Source: Jeotgalibacillus salarius
GTDB taxonomy: Bacteria > Bacillota > Bacilli > Bacillales > Jeotgalibacillaceae
Assembly: GCF_004405125.1 (NCBI RefSeq)
Contig: NZ_SORX01000005.1
Span: 62,001 to 126,000 of the forward strand
Length of the DNA: 64,000 nucleotides
Direction: 5' to 3'
Made by a program: the position numbers and the translations under genes. The notes beneath the pieces are model-generated. The model saw nothing but the letters and a program-made list of their open reading frames with translations. It was not told the origin of the DNA and searched no databases. Position 1 is the stretch's first letter, and every line of letters begins with the position of its first letter. Below are positions 37,262 through 47,266 of the stretch, in pieces.

Positions 37262-37303
37262 GTTCTGTTAAATCTTGCTGTTGATTTCTTCTCTAATCAC
37301 CAG
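37262..37303 (-). repeat. Collapsed remnant of the structured repeat (copy 7)
   Basis: GTTCTGTTAAATCTTGCTG at 37262-37280 followed by TTGATTTC matches the flank and edge of copy 2 (20295-20320). CTGTTGATT (37278-37286) then pairs with AATCACCAG (37295-37303), 8 of 9. The entire interior is missing, leaving only the terminal stem. Confidence 0.6.
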
Positions 37304-37364
37304 GTGTACTAACACAACGAGTGTCTTAACATAGCTATCATGAAATAGAGAAAGAGGTGTCCTT

Positions 37365-37628
37365 TTGGAATCAGTACTTACTTTGTATTATTTTATCTTG
37401 TCTGTAGTTGGTTTTATATCAATGAAAATAGATAAGAAGCGGGCTAGGAATGATGAGTATAGGATTTCTGAGAAAACGCTTTGGGTGATTGCGCTATTAG
37501 GTGGTGCGCTTGGCTCGTGGGCTGGTATGAATGTGTTCAGACATAAGACGAAACATCTTACATTCAGAGTTGGTATGCCGGTTCTTGTCATTTTACACAG
37601 CGCGCTGATCATATGGGCAGTACGTTAA
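37365..37628 (+). CDS. ysdA: DUF1294 membrane protein YsdA
   Basis: An 87-residue membrane protein with helices near residues 3-20, 37-54 and 66-86. The DUF1294 signature is visible: D-K-x-x-A (KIDKKRARNDEYRISEKTLW) and FRHKTKHLTFRVGMP. Function unknown. The start is TTG at 37365, supported by AGAGGTGTCC upstream and by the family N-terminus. Its place directly after rplT and before ysdB matches B. subtilis. Confidence 0.88.
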   Translation: MESVLTLYYFILSVVGFISMKIDKKRARNDEYRISEKTLWVIALLGGALGSWAGMNVFRHKTKHLTFRVGMPVLVILHSALIIWAVR

Positions 37629-37631
37629 AAA

Positions 37632-37681
37632 AGAAACCTGATTAAAGGCTGTCATGTGGCAGCCATTGTCAGGTTTCTTTT
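37632..37681. terminator. Bidirectional terminator between ysdA and ysdB
   Basis: AAGAAACCTGA and TCAGGTTTCTT form an 11-bp outer stem; GGCTG/CAGCC pairs inside. T-runs lie at both ends. The right arm overlaps the ysdB stop codon. Confidence 0.82.
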
Positions 37682-38058
37682 CCGAGCAGTTCTCTAATGG
37701 GACTTTTCCAGTCAATTTTAGCATGCGGGTAATTGCTTCTGATATCTGTTTCCATAAAGCGAAAATCTTCTACTTTGAACCCCTGCAGGTTTGATGGGTC
37801 ATCAGGCCACACAAAAATATTAACGACATCAAACGATCTATCAGCTTCCCCAAGATATTTTTCTCCCTGAAACATAACCCCTTTGTAAGTGATAAAGAAG
37901 TTTTTTCGCGGATTATGCGCATCATCATGAAAGAAATACTCCTGTTTTTCATGAGCCAATTCAAGCTTTCTTTTTGGATCAAATAAATATTTTATACCTT
38001 TATATAGTAAATAAAAAATTAATACTGTGATCAGTACGCGAAGAAATATTAATATCAT
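37669..38058 (-). CDS. ysdB: Sigma-W-type small membrane-anchored protein YsdB
   Basis: A 129-residue protein with one N-terminal transmembrane helix (about residues 2-20) and a soluble remainder (FHDDAHNPRKNFFITYKGVMFQGEKYLG). It matches B. subtilis YsdB, a member of the sigma-W regulon there as I recall; molecular function is unknown. The ATG at 38058 has GGAGG 7 bases upstream; a longer frame to 38142 lacks a ribosome-binding site. It faces ysdA and is divergent from the dUTPase-like gene. Confidence 0.85.
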   Translation of the reverse strand: MILIFLRVLITVLIFYLLYKGIKYLFDPKRKLELAHEKQEYFFHDDAHNPRKNFFITYKGVMFQGEKYLGEADRSFDVVNIFVWPDDPSNLQGFKVEDFRFMETDIRSNYPHAKIDWKSPIRELLGKET

Positions 38059-38164
38059 AAAAGGTCCTCCTGTAACATCGTTCCCATTTTTACGTTTGGG
38101 ATACAACAAAAGTTTCAGATTCAACATATTTTTTTGATACACTATGCTTGAAGGAGTGTGGAAT

Positions 38165-38653
38165 ATGCTTAACTGGGAAGAACTTTATCAAATGCAGCAT
38201 GAATTAGATTCTTTTATAGAAGAAGAGAATAATCTGACTGAACAAAATTTGTTGAGAGACAAGTTGCTTGCTTTGTCCGTTGAGGCGGGAGAGCTTGCCA
38301 ATGAAACGAGATGCTTCAAATTCTGGAGTCGTAAAGGTCCTTCAGAAAAAAGCATCATTTTGGAAGAGTATGTGGATGGTATTCATTTTTTATTATCAAT
38401 TGGTCTGGAAACGAACTATAGATTTGCAGGAGTTGAACCTGATCAAAATGATACTTCGCTTACGGAATTATTTCTTCAATTTAACAGGAGCATTAGCGAA
38501 TTTGAGAAAGTGCAATCCGAAGACCATTACATTCATATGTGGAACGTCTATTTATCAATAGGAAACAACCTCAACTTCAGTGCAAATGATACGATTAAAG
38601 CATATAAATTAAAAAACGAAGTAAATGTTGAACGCCAAAAAAATGAGTACTAA
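38165..38653 (+). CDS. Dimeric dUTPase-like all-alpha NTP pyrophosphatase
   Basis: A 162-residue all-helical protein of the MazG/dimeric dUTPase superfamily, which hydrolyses dUTP to dUMP. The first metal-binding motif is EAGELANETRCFKFWS (E-x2-E type, about residue 40) and the second EEYVDGIHFLL (E-x2-D, about residue 66). Both acidic pairs are intact. The ATG at 38165 follows GAAGGAGTGTGGAAT. Substrate could also be another NTP. Single-gene unit ahead of ysdC. Confidence 0.85.
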   Translation: MLNWEELYQMQHELDSFIEEENNLTEQNLLRDKLLALSVEAGELANETRCFKFWSRKGPSEKSIILEEYVDGIHFLLSIGLETNYRFAGVEPDQNDTSLTELFLQFNRSISEFEKVQSEDHYIHMWNVYLSIGNNLNFSANDTIKAYKLKNEVNVERQKNEY

Positions 38654-38716
38654 TTTTGTGAATACTCTGTCGAAGTGATATAATAGCTGTTGGAAATATG
38701 TTAGGGAGGCGAAGAA

Positions 38717-39802
38717 ATGACAAAGTATAATGAACAGCTTACAATGCTGAAAGATTTAACAGATGCAAAAGGGATTCCTGGTAACGAACGTGAACCGAGA
38801 GAGGTTATGAAGAAATACATATCGCCGTTTGCTGATGAAGTGAAAACAGACGGCATTGGCAGTTTAATCGCGAAAAAATCAGGTGAAGAAGGCGGGCCGC
38901 GTGTTATGGTTGCCGGGCACCTTGATGAAGTCGGGTTTATGATTACTCAGATTGACGACAAAGGCTTTCTGAAATTCCAGACGGTTGGTGGCTGGTGGTC
39001 ACAGGTCATGCTTGCACAGCGTGTCACGATCGTTACGAAAAAAGGGGACGTTACCGGTGTGATTGGCTCTAAGCCACCTCATATTCTGCCACCGGAAGCG
39101 CGTAAAAAACCTGTTGATATTAAAGATATGTTTATTGATATCGGTGCTTCATCAAGAGAAGAAGCAATGGAATGGGGCATAACGCCAGGTGATATGGCAG
39201 TTCCCTATTTTGAATTCACAGTAATGAATAACGAAAAAATGCTCCTTGCTAAAGCATGGGATAACCGTATTGGCTGTGCGATTGCGATTGACGTAATGAG
39301 ACACCTTAAAAATCAGCAGCACCCTAACGAGGTATATGGTGTAGGGACAGTTCAGGAGGAAGTCGGTCTCCGCGGTGCACGAACTGCAGCGGCTGCTGTA
39401 AATCCGGATATTGGCATTGCAGTTGATGTTGGAATTGCAGGCGATACACCTGGTATCACGGCAAAAGAAGCGAGCTCAAAAATGGGTAAAGGTCCGCAGA
39501 TCATCCTTTATGATGCATCAATGGTTGGACATAAAGGCCTCAGAGACTTCATCACAAACATTGCAGATGAGCATAATATTCCTTACCAGTTTGATGCAAT
39601 TGCAGGCGGCGGGACAGATGCTGGTTCGATTCACTTATCTGCTACAGGCGCACCTTCAATCGCAATCACTGTTGCATCACGCTATATTCACTCACATGCT
39701 GCGATGATTCACAAAGATGATTACGAGAATGCTGTGAAGCTGATCGTAGAAGTGATTAAGAAACTGGATCGAGACGCAGTTAATTCAATTACGTTCGACT
39801 GA
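38717..39802 (+). CDS. ysdC: M42-family metallo-aminopeptidase YsdC
   Basis: A 361-residue dinuclear zinc peptidase of the M42 (glutamyl aminopeptidase/endoglucanase-like) family. Metal ligands are visible in [10 protein letters not shown] (His and Asp near residue 68), AWDNRIGC (Asp near 182), the catalytic [12 protein letters not shown] (Glu pair near 214) and [10 protein letters not shown]-terminal histidine lies in [26 protein letters not shown] precedes the ATG. Probable role in peptide turnover. A strong terminator follows. Confidence 0.93.
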   Translation: MTKYNEQLTMLKDLTDAKGIPGNEREPREVMKKYISPFADEVKTDGIGSLIAKKSGEEGGPRVMVAGHLDEVGFMITQIDDKGFLKFQTVGGWWSQVMLAQRVTIVTKKGDVTGVIGSKPPHILPPEARKKPVDIKDMFIDIGASSREEAMEWGITPGDMAVPYFEFTVMNNEKMLLAKAWDNRIGCAIAIDVMRHLKNQQHPNEVYGVGTVQEEVGLRGARTAAAAVNPDIGIAVDVGIAGDTPGITAKEASSKMGKGPQIILYDASMVGHKGLRDFITNIADEHNIPYQFDAIAGGGTDAGSIHLSATGAPSIAITVASRYIHSHAAMIHKDDYENAVKLIVEVIKKLDRDAVNSITFD

Positions 39803-39805
39803 AAC

Positions 39806-39840
39806 AAAAAAGATGCCTCTTTTCAGGGGGCATCTTTTTT
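39806..39840 (+). terminator. Terminator after ysdC
   Basis: AAAAAAGATGCC and GGCATCTTTTTT form a 12-bp stem ending in a T-run. Confidence 0.93.
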
Positions 39841-39886
39841 AGTGATATACTGAATAAAATAATAATAATTTTAAAGGAGTCACATT

Positions 39887-40339
39887 ATGCTTATCGTCGA
39901 ATATGCACTGCTTTTTTTAGCCGCTGCTACACCATGGCTGGAAATTGCACTGGTAGTGCCGCTTGGCATTATCAGAGGACTTTCACCATTTTGGGTAATG
40001 ATAACAGGATTTGCAGGAAATCTGCTTACTGTATTTCTTCTGATCGTTTTATTTCAAAAAGTGAAAGAGTATTTAGCAAACAGGAATGAGAAAAAGCAAA
40101 GCCAAAAAGAAAGCAAGCGGCAGACCAGAGCTCGTAATATATGGAACAAATACGGTTTGCCCGGGCTGTCACTACTAGGACCAATTCTGATCGGGACCCA
40201 CATCGCAGCTTTTATCGCATTATCGTTAGGTGCTGATAAAACCCGCGTACTTATTTGGCAGGTTGTCAGTATTGCATTGTGGACGCTTGCTTTTGGTTAT
40301 GCTGCTATTTACGGGATCGATTTTCTAATCAATACTTAA
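39887..40339 (+). CDS. Small multidrug export-like membrane protein
   Basis: A 150-residue membrane protein with helices near residues 3-25, 33-58 and 94-147, and a basic cytoplasmic loop (NRNEKKQSQKESKRQTRARN) between them. The GLPGLSLLGPILIGTHIAAFIALSLGA segment is typical of the putative small multidrug export family (PF06695), whose function is poorly tested. AAAGGAGTCACATT precedes the ATG. Its stop codon overlaps that of convergent sspI. Confidence 0.8.
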   Translation: MLIVEYALLFLAAATPWLEIALVVPLGIIRGLSPFWVMITGFAGNLLTVFLLIVLFQKVKEYLANRNEKKQSQKESKRQTRARNIWNKYGLPGLSLLGPILIGTHIAAFIALSLGADKTRVLIWQVVSIALWTLAFGYAAIYGIDFLINT

Positions 40340-40545
40340 TGCTTTAATCCGTTTTCCAGCTTCTGCAACATTTGCTGCTGATCCTGTTCTGCACTTTCTT
40401 TCCAAATAATTTCAAATAATACACCCAGTCCTGGAAGGAGTTGTTCTTCTTCCCGCTGAATGGAGTCGACAATCGTATCCTGTAACTGTTCAGTGTTATT
40501 ATCTTTTACATTTTGTACAACTGTTTGTCTGATATTTAAATTCAT
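40336..40545 (-). CDS. sspI: Small acid-soluble spore protein SspI
   Basis: A 69-residue minor spore protein (MNLNIRQTVVQNVKDNN, with GEEQLLPGLGVLFEIIW-type core and a C-terminal LENGLKH). It is made in the forespore under sigma-G in B. subtilis. Three ATGs follow one another; the third (40545) is 6 bases from GGAGGT and is preferred. Stop codons of sspI and the convergent export gene overlap within TTAA (40336-40339). Its presence marks a spore former. Confidence 0.92.
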   Translation of the reverse strand: MNLNIRQTVVQNVKDNNTEQLQDTIVDSIQREEEQLLPGLGVLFEIIWKESAEQDQQQMLQKLENGLKH

Positions 40546-40653
40546 CATCATACCTCCAATTTGTTAATAGTATTATTTTCTCCGCATTCCCTTTGTCTAT
40601 ACATGAAAACTCGGATATAATAGGAAAATCGATTATACAGGGAGTGTATATAT

Positions 40654-41397
40654 GTGATTCAATCACTGCAAAATACGAAAGTGAAAGAGTGGAAAAAGCT
40701 TACGACAAAAAAAGGCCGTGATAAAACCGGGATGTTTATTGCAGAAGGCTGGCATCTGACTGAAGAGGCTGTAAAGGCAGAGGCTGCAGTTGAGGTGATT
40801 GTAAAAGAAGGTGTAGCGCTGCCTTCTTACCTTGATTCAGCAGACATCCACTTTGTAACAGAGGAGATCGCCTTAGCACTTGCTGAAACTGAACATACTC
40901 AAGGTGTGTTTGCGGTTTGCAAACAGTCGGAAGCTGATGTTGAAAATCTGGACCTGTCAAATATTTTACTGCTTGACGCGATACAGGATCCCGGTAATAT
41001 CGGCACGATGATCAGAACAGCAGATGCAGTTGGAATGGATGCGGTGATTCTGGGCAAAGGGACTGCAGATCCATATAACGCAAAAGTTTTGCGATCTGCA
41101 CAGGGTAGTCATTATCACCTTCCTATTATCAAACAGGATTTGTTATCAGCAATTGAAACCTGTAAAAGAAAAGGAATTCCCGTTTACGGTACTTCACTTC
41201 AAAACGCTGAACCATACAGCAAAACATCTTCACAGAAAAAATTTGCACTCATTATGGGCAATGAAGGCGCGGGAATGGATGAGGATCTCCTTAACCAAAC
41301 AGACCACAACCTTTACATCCCAATTTACGGAAAAAGTGAATCGCTTAATGTCGCAATTGCTGCAGGTATTCTGCTTTATCATTTAAAAAGTGAATGA
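40654..41397 (+). CDS. ysgA: SpoU/TrmH-family RNA methyltransferase YsgA
   Basis: A 247-residue 2'-O-methyltransferase of the SPOUT class. An N-terminal substrate-binding domain (residues 1-95) precedes the knot domain, with motif 1 LDAIQDPGNIGTMIRTADA (about 109-127), motif 2 ALIMGNEGAGMDEDLL (about 202-217) and motif 3 IPIYGKSESLNVAIAAGILLY (about 223-243). The RNA target is not known. The start is GTG at 40654 with AGGGAGTG upstream. It precedes the pheS T-box, as in B. subtilis. Confidence 0.9.
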   Translation: MIQSLQNTKVKEWKKLTTKKGRDKTGMFIAEGWHLTEEAVKAEAAVEVIVKEGVALPSYLDSADIHFVTEEIALALAETEHTQGVFAVCKQSEADVENLDLSNILLLDAIQDPGNIGTMIRTADAVGMDAVILGKGTADPYNAKVLRSAQGSHYHLPIIKQDLLSAIETCKRKGIPVYGTSLQNAEPYSKTSSQKKFALIMGNEGAGMDEDLLNQTDHNLYIPIYGKSESLNVAIAAGILLYHLKSE

Positions 41398-41447
41398 TTG
41401 TCTTTAAAGTCACAATAGAGTAGTATATACTTGTTAAGGAATGAATT

Positions 41448-41710
41448 GAAAAACATTGACGGAGAAAAGTAATCTGGTCAATCTGTTATGTAGGGAAGGC
41501 GGATCCAAGACTGAAAATCTGCCTGCAGAAACCATGATGAAGTTCACCTCCAGAGTTGTCACCGGGACCGCGTTATGCGTAAAGGTGTACCGGCTAAACG
41601 CCGTTATCAGTCTTATGAGCGGATCTGTTATATTGTGCAGATCAATCAGGGTGGTACCACGGAATCTTAGCACTTCGTCCCTTTTACCAGGGGATGGAGT
41701 GCTTTTTTGT
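41448..41710 (+). promoter_or_regulatory. T-box leader of pheST (phenylalanine)
   Basis: The T-box CAGGGTGGTACCACGG is at 41647-41662. The terminator arms AGCACT (41669-41674) and AGTGCT (41698-41703) are followed by TTTTT. TTC at 41543-41545, followed by the usual A, is the probable phenylalanine specifier. A possible promoter is TTGTCT at 41398 and TAGTAT at 41421 (17-base spacer). It explains the whole gap between ysgA and pheS. Confidence 0.93.
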
Positions 41711-41735
41711 ATTGAATTAAAGGAGGAACGCTGAA

Positions 41736-42779
41736 ATGGAACAACGTTTACAGGAATTAAAGCAGGAAGCACTTGAAAAAATTCAGCATGCTGCAGACTT
41801 AAAAGAACTGAATGATGTCCGGGTAGCTTATCTAGGCAAAAAAGGACCAATTACAGAAGTACTCAAAGGAATGGGTAAGCTTTCTGCTGAAGAGCGTCCA
41901 AAAATGGGCGCACTGGCAAATGAAGTGCGCGACACGATTACAAACGCAATTGAAGAGAAGCAGGAAGGACTTGAGAAGGAAGCGGTTGAAAAGCAGCTTG
42001 CTGAAGAGTCGATCGATGTAACGCTTCCGGGACGTCCGGTACCTGCAGGTCATGCGCATCCATTAACAACAGTTATTGAAGAAATTGAAGATTTATTTAT
42101 TTCAATGGGCTATACAGTAGAAGAGGGACCGGAAGTTGAAAAGGACTATTACAACTTTGAAGCATTGAACTTGCCAAAAGGCCATCCTGCAAGAGACATG
42201 CAGGATTCGTTCTATATTACTGAGGACGTACTTTTACGTACACATACGTCTCCGGTACAGGCAAGAACGATGGAGCGTCACGCAGGAAAAGGTCCTGTCA
42301 AAATTATCTGTCCTGGTAAAGTGTACCGACGTGACAATGATGATGCGACTCACTCTCATCAGTTCATGCAGATAGAAGGCCTCGTTGTAGATGAAAACAT
42401 CCGAATGAGCGATTTAAAAGGGACGTTAAATGTATTTGCGAAGAAAATGTTCGGTGAAGACCGTGAAATCAGACTGCGTCCAAGTTTCTTCCCGTTTACA
42501 GAGCCTTCAGTTGAAATGGACATTTCATGTAAGATTTGCGGCGGAAAAGGCTGCAGTGTATGTAAAGGCACTGGCTGGATTGAAATTCTCGGAGCCGGAA
42601 TGGTACATCCTAATGTATTAAAAATGGCCGGATTTGATCCTGAGAAATATACAGGGTTTGCATTCGGTATGGGACCGGAGCGTATTGCGATGCTGAAATA
42701 CGGCATTGATGATATCCGACATTTCTACACAAATGATGACCGTTTCTTAAAACAATTCGCCCGTAAAGAAATTCGCTAA
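41736..42779 (+). CDS. pheS: Phenylalanyl-tRNA synthetase alpha subunit
   Basis: A 347-residue catalytic subunit of the alpha2beta2 class II enzyme. An N-terminal coiled coil ([21 protein letters not shown]) binds tRNA. Motif 1 includes [22 protein letters not shown]; motif 2 includes [17 protein letters not shown] near 194-210; motif 3 is [18 protein letters not shown] near 315-332. A zinc-ribbon-like [14 protein letters not shown] insert lies near 264-277. AAAGGAGGAACGCTGAA precedes the ATG. pheT follows after 12 bases. Confidence 0.97.
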   Translation: MEQRLQELKQEALEKIQHAADLKELNDVRVAYLGKKGPITEVLKGMGKLSAEERPKMGALANEVRDTITNAIEEKQEGLEKEAVEKQLAEESIDVTLPGRPVPAGHAHPLTTVIEEIEDLFISMGYTVEEGPEVEKDYYNFEALNLPKGHPARDMQDSFYITEDVLLRTHTSPVQARTMERHAGKGPVKIICPGKVYRRDNDDATHSHQFMQIEGLVVDENIRMSDLKGTLNVFAKKMFGEDREIRLRPSFFPFTEPSVEMDISCKICGGKGCSVCKGTGWIEILGAGMVHPNVLKMAGFDPEKYTGFAFGMGPERIAMLKYGIDDIRHFYTNDDRFLKQFARKEIR

Positions 42780-42791
42780 GGAGGACTAACC

Positions 42792-45203
42792 ATGTTTGTA
42801 TCTTATAAATGGCTTGAAGAATATATAGATTTAACTGATGTAACGCCTGAAGAACTAGCTGAGAAGATTACCCGCTCCGGTATCGAAGTTGAAGGAGTGG
42901 AAGTTCCGGCAGAAGGTATTAAAAATGTTGTGATTGGCCACGTCGTCTCTTGTGAAAAGCACCCTGAAGCTGACAAGCTGAATATTTGTCAGGTAGATGT
43001 TGGTGAAGAAGAAAATGTACAGATTATCTGCGGTGCACCAAATGTTGCTGAAGGCCAGAAGGTTGCTGTGGCAAAAGTAGGCGCAGTATTACCGGGAAAC
43101 TTCAAAATTAAAAAAGCCAAACTGCGCGGAGAAGCTTCACATGGCATGATCTGTTCACTGCAGGAGCTCGGAGTCGAAGCGAAGCTGGTTGAGAAAAAGT
43201 ATGCTGAAGGTATTTTCAATTTCCCTCAGAATGCAGAAGTTGGAGCAGATGCACTTGAAGCACTCATGCTGGATGATGCGATACTTGAACTGGGTCTGAC
43301 ACCAAACCGTGCAGATGCCATGAGCATGATCGGGGTAGCATATGAAACTGGAGCGATTCTAGATCGTCCTGTAAAGCTGCCTGAACTCGGATATGAAACT
43401 GCTGCAGAGCGTGCAGAAGATGCGATCAAAGTAACAGTTGAAGCAGTTGAAGAGAATCCGATTTACCTTGCTAAAGTAGTAAAAGGTGTGAAAGTCGGCG
43501 AATCTCCACAATGGATGAAAAACCGCCTTGTTGCTGCCGGAATCAGACCGCATAATAATGTTGTTGATATTACGAACTACATTCTCATTGAATACGGTCA
43601 ACCACTTCACGCATTTGATCTTGATCAGATCGGGACAGGGGAAATTGTTGTCCGTCTTGCAAAGCAGAATGAAAAAATTAAAACGCTTGATGAAGCTGAA
43701 CGAACGCTGAATGAAAACCATTTAGTCATCACAAATGGTGAAGTGCCAATGGCAATCGCAGGTGTCATGGGTGGTTATGACAGCGAAGTAACAGACAAAA
43801 CTGTTAATGTCGTGATTGAGTCTGCGTATTTCGCACCGTCAACTGTCCGCCAGACATCTAAAGAACTTGGCCTTCGCAGTGAAGCGAGCTCACGTTTTGA
43901 AAAAGGTGTAGACCCGAAGCGTGCTTCCCTTGCAGCAGAACGCGCGGCACAGCTGCTGTCACTTTACGCTGATGGGGAAGTCCTTTCAGGTACTTCTGCA
44001 TCTGAAAACATGGTGATAAAAGAAAAAGAAATTTCAATCAGCCTGGAAAAAATCAATCGAGTGACAGGTACTGAGCTATCTGAACAGGACGTTCTGGAAA
44101 TTTTCCGCCGTCTGCAAATCGAGGCATCAGTAAATAGTGGACTGATTACAGTTTCAGCTCCAACACGACGCGGTGACCTTGAAATTGAAGAAGATCTGAT
44201 TGAGGAAGTGGCCCGTCTTTATGGATATGACAATATCCCGATGACACTACCGGTACACGAAACAAATCCGGGCGGACTGTCACCGAGACAGCAAAAACGC
44301 CGTCTAATCCGTCAAACGATGGAAGGCGCGGGATTAGTACAGGCAGTCACATATTCATTAACAAATCAGCAAAAAGTAACTGAGTTTGCACTGGCGGCCA
44401 AAACGCCGGTTGAATTAATGATGCCTATGAGTGAAGAAAGAAGTCAGCTCAGACAAAGCATTATTCCTCAACTGCTTGAAAGTGTGGCATATAACAGTGC
44501 CAGACAAAAAGACTCTTCAGCCTTTTATGAAACAGGTTCAGTATTCCTGGCTGATGGTTCAGAACTGCCGAATGAAGATGAACACCTTGCAGGGGCACTG
44601 ACTGGTCTTTGGCAGCAGCACCCATGGCAGGGCGAAAAGAAGCCGGTAGATTTCTATGTTGCAAAAGGAATGTTAGATGCGCTTTGGGAAAAACTCGGCA
44701 TCAGTGATGAAATCCGATATGAAGCATCTAACATGGATCACATGCACCCTGGCAGAACAGCTGCAGTTTTATATAAAGAAAAGCAGGTCGGCGTTGTTGG
44801 TCAGGTTCACCCTGTCAAAGCAAAAGAGCTTGATTTAAAAGAGACATATGTATTTGAAATTAAGCTTGAAGACATTTACGGAGATGAAACGGCACCGCTT
44901 AAATACAATGCGATTCCTAGATATCCATCGATTTCAAGAGATATTGCACTTGTGACAGACAGATCTGTTGACGCCGGAACACTTGAATCAATTATCAAAG
45001 ATGCTGGCGGCAAGCTGCTTAAAAATGTACAGCTTTTCGATTTGTATCAGGGAGATAAGATGGAAGAAGGTAAGAAATCACTTGCATTCTCACTGACCTA
45101 TATGGATCCTGAACGTACACTGACTGATGAAGAAGTCGTGAAGGCGCACGATCAGGTGCTTGAAGCAGTTAAAGAAAAAACTGGCGCAGCATTGCGTTCA
45201 TAA
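42792..45203 (+). CDS. pheT: Phenylalanyl-tRNA synthetase beta subunit
   Basis: An 803-residue subunit with the N-terminal tRNA-binding (EMAP-like OB) domain ([26 protein letters not shown] near residue 46), B3/B4 editing domain (with [13 protein letters not shown] near 318), B5 domain, the catalytic-like core ([25 protein letters not shown] near 458) and the C-terminal ferredoxin-fold anticodon domain ([15 protein letters not shown] near 711). CTAAGGAGGACTAACC precedes the ATG. Cotranscribed with pheS under the T-box. Confidence 0.97.
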   Translation: MFVSYKWLEEYIDLTDVTPEELAEKITRSGIEVEGVEVPAEGIKNVVIGHVVSCEKHPEADKLNICQVDVGEEENVQIICGAPNVAEGQKVAVAKVGAVLPGNFKIKKAKLRGEASHGMICSLQELGVEAKLVEKKYAEGIFNFPQNAEVGADALEALMLDDAILELGLTPNRADAMSMIGVAYETGAILDRPVKLPELGYETAAERAEDAIKVTVEAVEENPIYLAKVVKGVKVGESPQWMKNRLVAAGIRPHNNVVDITNYILIEYGQPLHAFDLDQIGTGEIVVRLAKQNEKIKTLDEAERTLNENHLVITNGEVPMAIAGVMGGYDSEVTDKTVNVVIESAYFAPSTVRQTSKELGLRSEASSRFEKGVDPKRASLAAERAAQLLSLYADGEVLSGTSASENMVIKEKEISISLEKINRVTGTELSEQDVLEIFRRLQIEASVNSGLITVSAPTRRGDLEIEEDLIEEVARLYGYDNIPMTLPVHETNPGGLSPRQQKRRLIRQTMEGAGLVQAVTYSLTNQQKVTEFALAAKTPVELMMPMSEERSQLRQSIIPQLLESVAYNSARQKDSSAFYETGSVFLADGSELPNEDEHLAGALTGLWQQHPWQGEKKPVDFYVAKGMLDALWEKLGISDEIRYEASNMDHMHPGRTAAVLYKEKQVGVVGQVHPVKAKELDLKETYVFEIKLEDIYGDETAPLKYNAIPRYPSISRDIALVTDRSVDAGTLESIIKDAGGKLLKNVQLFDLYQGDKMEEGKKSLAFSLTYMDPERTLTDEEVVKAHDQVLEAVKEKTGAALRS

Positions 45204-45207
45204 TAAG

Positions 45208-45238
45208 AAGCCGGAACCTCAAAAAAGGTTCCGGCTTT
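45208..45238. terminator. Terminator between pheT and convergent rnhC
   Basis: AAGCCGGAACC and GGTTCCGGCTT form an 11-bp perfect stem; TTTCG follows, and an A-rich flank gives a short U-tract for the opposite direction. Confidence 0.88.
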
Positions 45239-45243
45239 CGTTA

Positions 45244-46161
45244 TTAAACAAGCTTTTTCGCTTTTTGTGTATTAGCAAAATGTGTTTTAGTGAAATGATC
45301 CAGGCTGCTTTCCCCTTTAGAGCGAATTAGTCTGGCAGCTGCATGATCTACTTTTGCGCCTGCTCCTTTAGGTAATGTGAAGCCTGCTTCCTTACTCAAT
45401 TGGTCCATTGCTTTAATAAATGCATAGCGCGCAATAATTGAAGCTGCAGCAACCGCTAAATGAATACCTTCAGCTTTCGTACTGAAATACACATTTTCTT
45501 TATAAATCGATTTTTCACCGCTGATATGTCTGTAGTAAATCTTTTCTTCAGCAAACTGGTCAATTAATACACATTCAGGTGTAACTGGTTCAATCTTATT
45601 TCTTAAATGCAGAATAGCCTGATTATGAAGCACCGCTTTAATTTTCCCCTGAGTCCACCCCTGCTTTTGCTTCGCATTATATTTTTCATTGGGCAGTGTA
45701 AGCAGGCTGTATGGAATTGTATGAATCAGATCTTTTGCGATTTTAACGATCGTGTCATCTGTCAGATGCTTTGAATCTTTTACGCCCAGCTCCTTTAAAA
45801 GCTTCAGCTGGTCTCTTGATACATAAGCAGCAACAACTGTAATCGGACCAAAATAATCTCCTGTTCCAACTTCATCTGTTCCGATAATAGACATATTTGC
45901 AATATCTTCCGGAAGGTTTTTATTAGAAGGTGAAGACGTCTTTTTCGCTGGTTGGGCCGGCTTTCCCCATTTGGCAGCTTCCTGCTCACCATTCTGTCCC
46001 TGGAATAATACTTTTCCTGATTTGTAAGCAGTGATTGAATAGGAAGGGCCCTTTGCAGCAAACGAAGCGCCTGCAGGTGGATTAGGCTTTAAAAAGCTTT
46101 GATAATGTTTTTTCATTTCATTGATGGTTGAATTAGATAAAGTTAAAACTGCATTTGCCAT
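45244..46161 (-). CDS. rnhC: Ribonuclease HIII
   Basis: A 305-residue enzyme cleaving RNA in RNA-DNA hybrids. The N-terminal TBP-like substrate-binding domain (about 1-85, including KGPSYSITAYKSGKVLFQGQ) precedes the RNase H fold. The first catalytic acids are in IGTDEVGTGDYFGP (about 91-104) and another in KELGVKDSKHL. The DEVGTGDYFGP version distinguishes HIII from HII. AAAGGAGAACCAA precedes the ATG on the minus strand. It is divergent from zapA, as in B. subtilis; the 222 bases between them hold no recognisable operator. Confidence 0.94.
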   Translation of the reverse strand: MANAVLTLSNSTINEMKKHYQSFLKPNPPAGASFAAKGPSYSITAYKSGKVLFQGQNGEQEAAKWGKPAQPAKKTSSPSNKNLPEDIANMSIIGTDEVGTGDYFGPITVVAAYVSRDQLKLLKELGVKDSKHLTDDTIVKIAKDLIHTIPYSLLTLPNEKYNAKQKQGWTQGKIKAVLHNQAILHLRNKIEPVTPECVLIDQFAEEKIYYRHISGEKSIYKENVYFSTKAEGIHLAVAAASIIARYAFIKAMDQLSKEAGFTLPKGAGAKVDHAAARLIRSKGESSLDHFTKTHFANTQKAKKLV

Positions 46162-46383
46162 TTGGTTCTCCTTTATGTAAGCAATATTTGCTTTGACAGC
46201 TTACCATATTTAATATAGATGTGGCCTATGTTGAAATCTCGTGTTGTTTTTGCACAGCTGGAGCGGAAATCAACTTTCGACATTAAGAGAGTATAGATGT
46301 AAATAAAATCAACTTTTCTTTTCATCTGTAAATTGTACATGTTATGATAGTGAATAGGATTCTTGAGAATGGGGGCAGCTGCG

Positions 46384-46644
46384 TTGTCGAACAACAATAA
46401 AAACCGCACAAGTGTTGACATCTATGGACAATCTTACTCCATCGTAGGCAGTGAGTCCACGTCTCATATCAGACTTGTTGCCTCAATGGTTGACGATAAA
46501 ATGAGAGAAATCAGCTCGGCTAATCCCGCGCTGGATACTTCTAAGCTGGCAGTACTGACAGCTGTAAATGCAGTACATGATTATTTAAAGTTAAAAGAAG
46601 AAATGGAAGAACTCGAGAAAGAATTAAAAAAATTAAGGGATTGA
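46384..46644 (+). CDS. zapA: Cell division protein ZapA
   Basis: An 86-residue coiled-coil protein that bundles FtsZ filaments. The N-terminal strand-rich head ([18 protein letters not shown]) and the long helix ([28 protein letters not shown]) match the family. The TTG at 46384 is chosen because the following [15 protein letters not shown] aligns with B. subtilis ZapA; the ribosome-binding site is weak (GGGGG at 46372-46376). yshB starts 7 bases after its stop. Confidence 0.9.
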   Translation: MSNNNKNRTSVDIYGQSYSIVGSESTSHIRLVASMVDDKMREISSANPALDTSKLAVLTAVNAVHDYLKLKEEMEELEKELKKLRD

Positions 46645-46651
46645 ATGCTAG

Positions 46652-47200
46652 ATGCTGGATTTGCTGTTATTTATTTTGCTTGTGGCCGGCTTCCTGATCG
46701 GACTGCGCCGAGGGTTTATTTTACAACTGATCCATATGATCGGTTTCATTATTGCTTTTTTCCTTGCTTATCGTTATTACGAACAACTAGCGCCAAAGCT
46801 GGTGCTATGGGTGCCTTATCCTGCTTTTGATACTGATTCACAACTTCATTTGATTGCTGAGTCCGTGAACCTGGAAGATGCTTATTACCGGATCATCGCT
46901 TTTGCAATTATTTTCTTTGCTGCAAAAATTGTTATGCAACTGATTGGGTCAATGTTTGATTCTGTTGCCCAGTTCCCGATGCTCCGTCCGTTAAATGTTG
47001 CTGGTGGGGGACTCATGGGTTTTATAGAAATGTACATCGTGCTCTTTGTACTGATTTATATCGCTGCGATGATACCGATGGGAATGATACAAAACGCTTT
47101 GGCTGATTCCTGGATTGCAGCATTTATTCTTGAACATACACCCGTGTTTTCAGAGCAAGTGAAGGACTGGTGGCTGGAAACGCGTTCGTCATCATCTTAA
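46652..47200 (+). CDS. yshB: CvpA-family membrane protein YshB
   Basis: A 182-residue protein with four membrane segments (about 2-18, 24-46, 75-98 and 115-140) and the CvpA family start (DLLLFILLVAGFLIGLRRGFILQ). The E. coli homologue is needed for colicin V secretion and envelope homeostasis; the role in Bacillus is unknown. It forms an operon with zapA. A terminator-like hairpin lies before polX. Confidence 0.88.
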   Translation: MLDLLLFILLVAGFLIGLRRGFILQLIHMIGFIIAFFLAYRYYEQLAPKLVLWVPYPAFDTDSQLHLIAESVNLEDAYYRIIAFAIIFFAAKIVMQLIGSMFDSVAQFPMLRPLNVAGGGLMGFIEMYIVLFVLIYIAAMIPMGMIQNALADSWIAAFILEHTPVFSEQVKDWWLETRSSSS

Positions 47201-47210
47201 CCATGCAGAA

Positions 47211-47246
47211 AGCCCGGAATTCCCCATAGTGGATTCCGGGCTTTTT
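47211..47246 (+). terminator. Terminator after yshB
   Basis: AGCCCGGAATTCC pairs with GGATTCCGGGCT (one bulge) around CCATAGT, followed by TTTTT. polX starts only 21 bases later, so read-through is possible. Confidence 0.82.
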
Positions 47247-47266
47247 AACGAAAGGAAGCGTTCACC

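Noticed and set aside
47211-47266. Separate promoter for polX
   Set aside because: No -35/-10 pair fits in the 21 bases after the hairpin; read-through from zapA-yshB is simpler.
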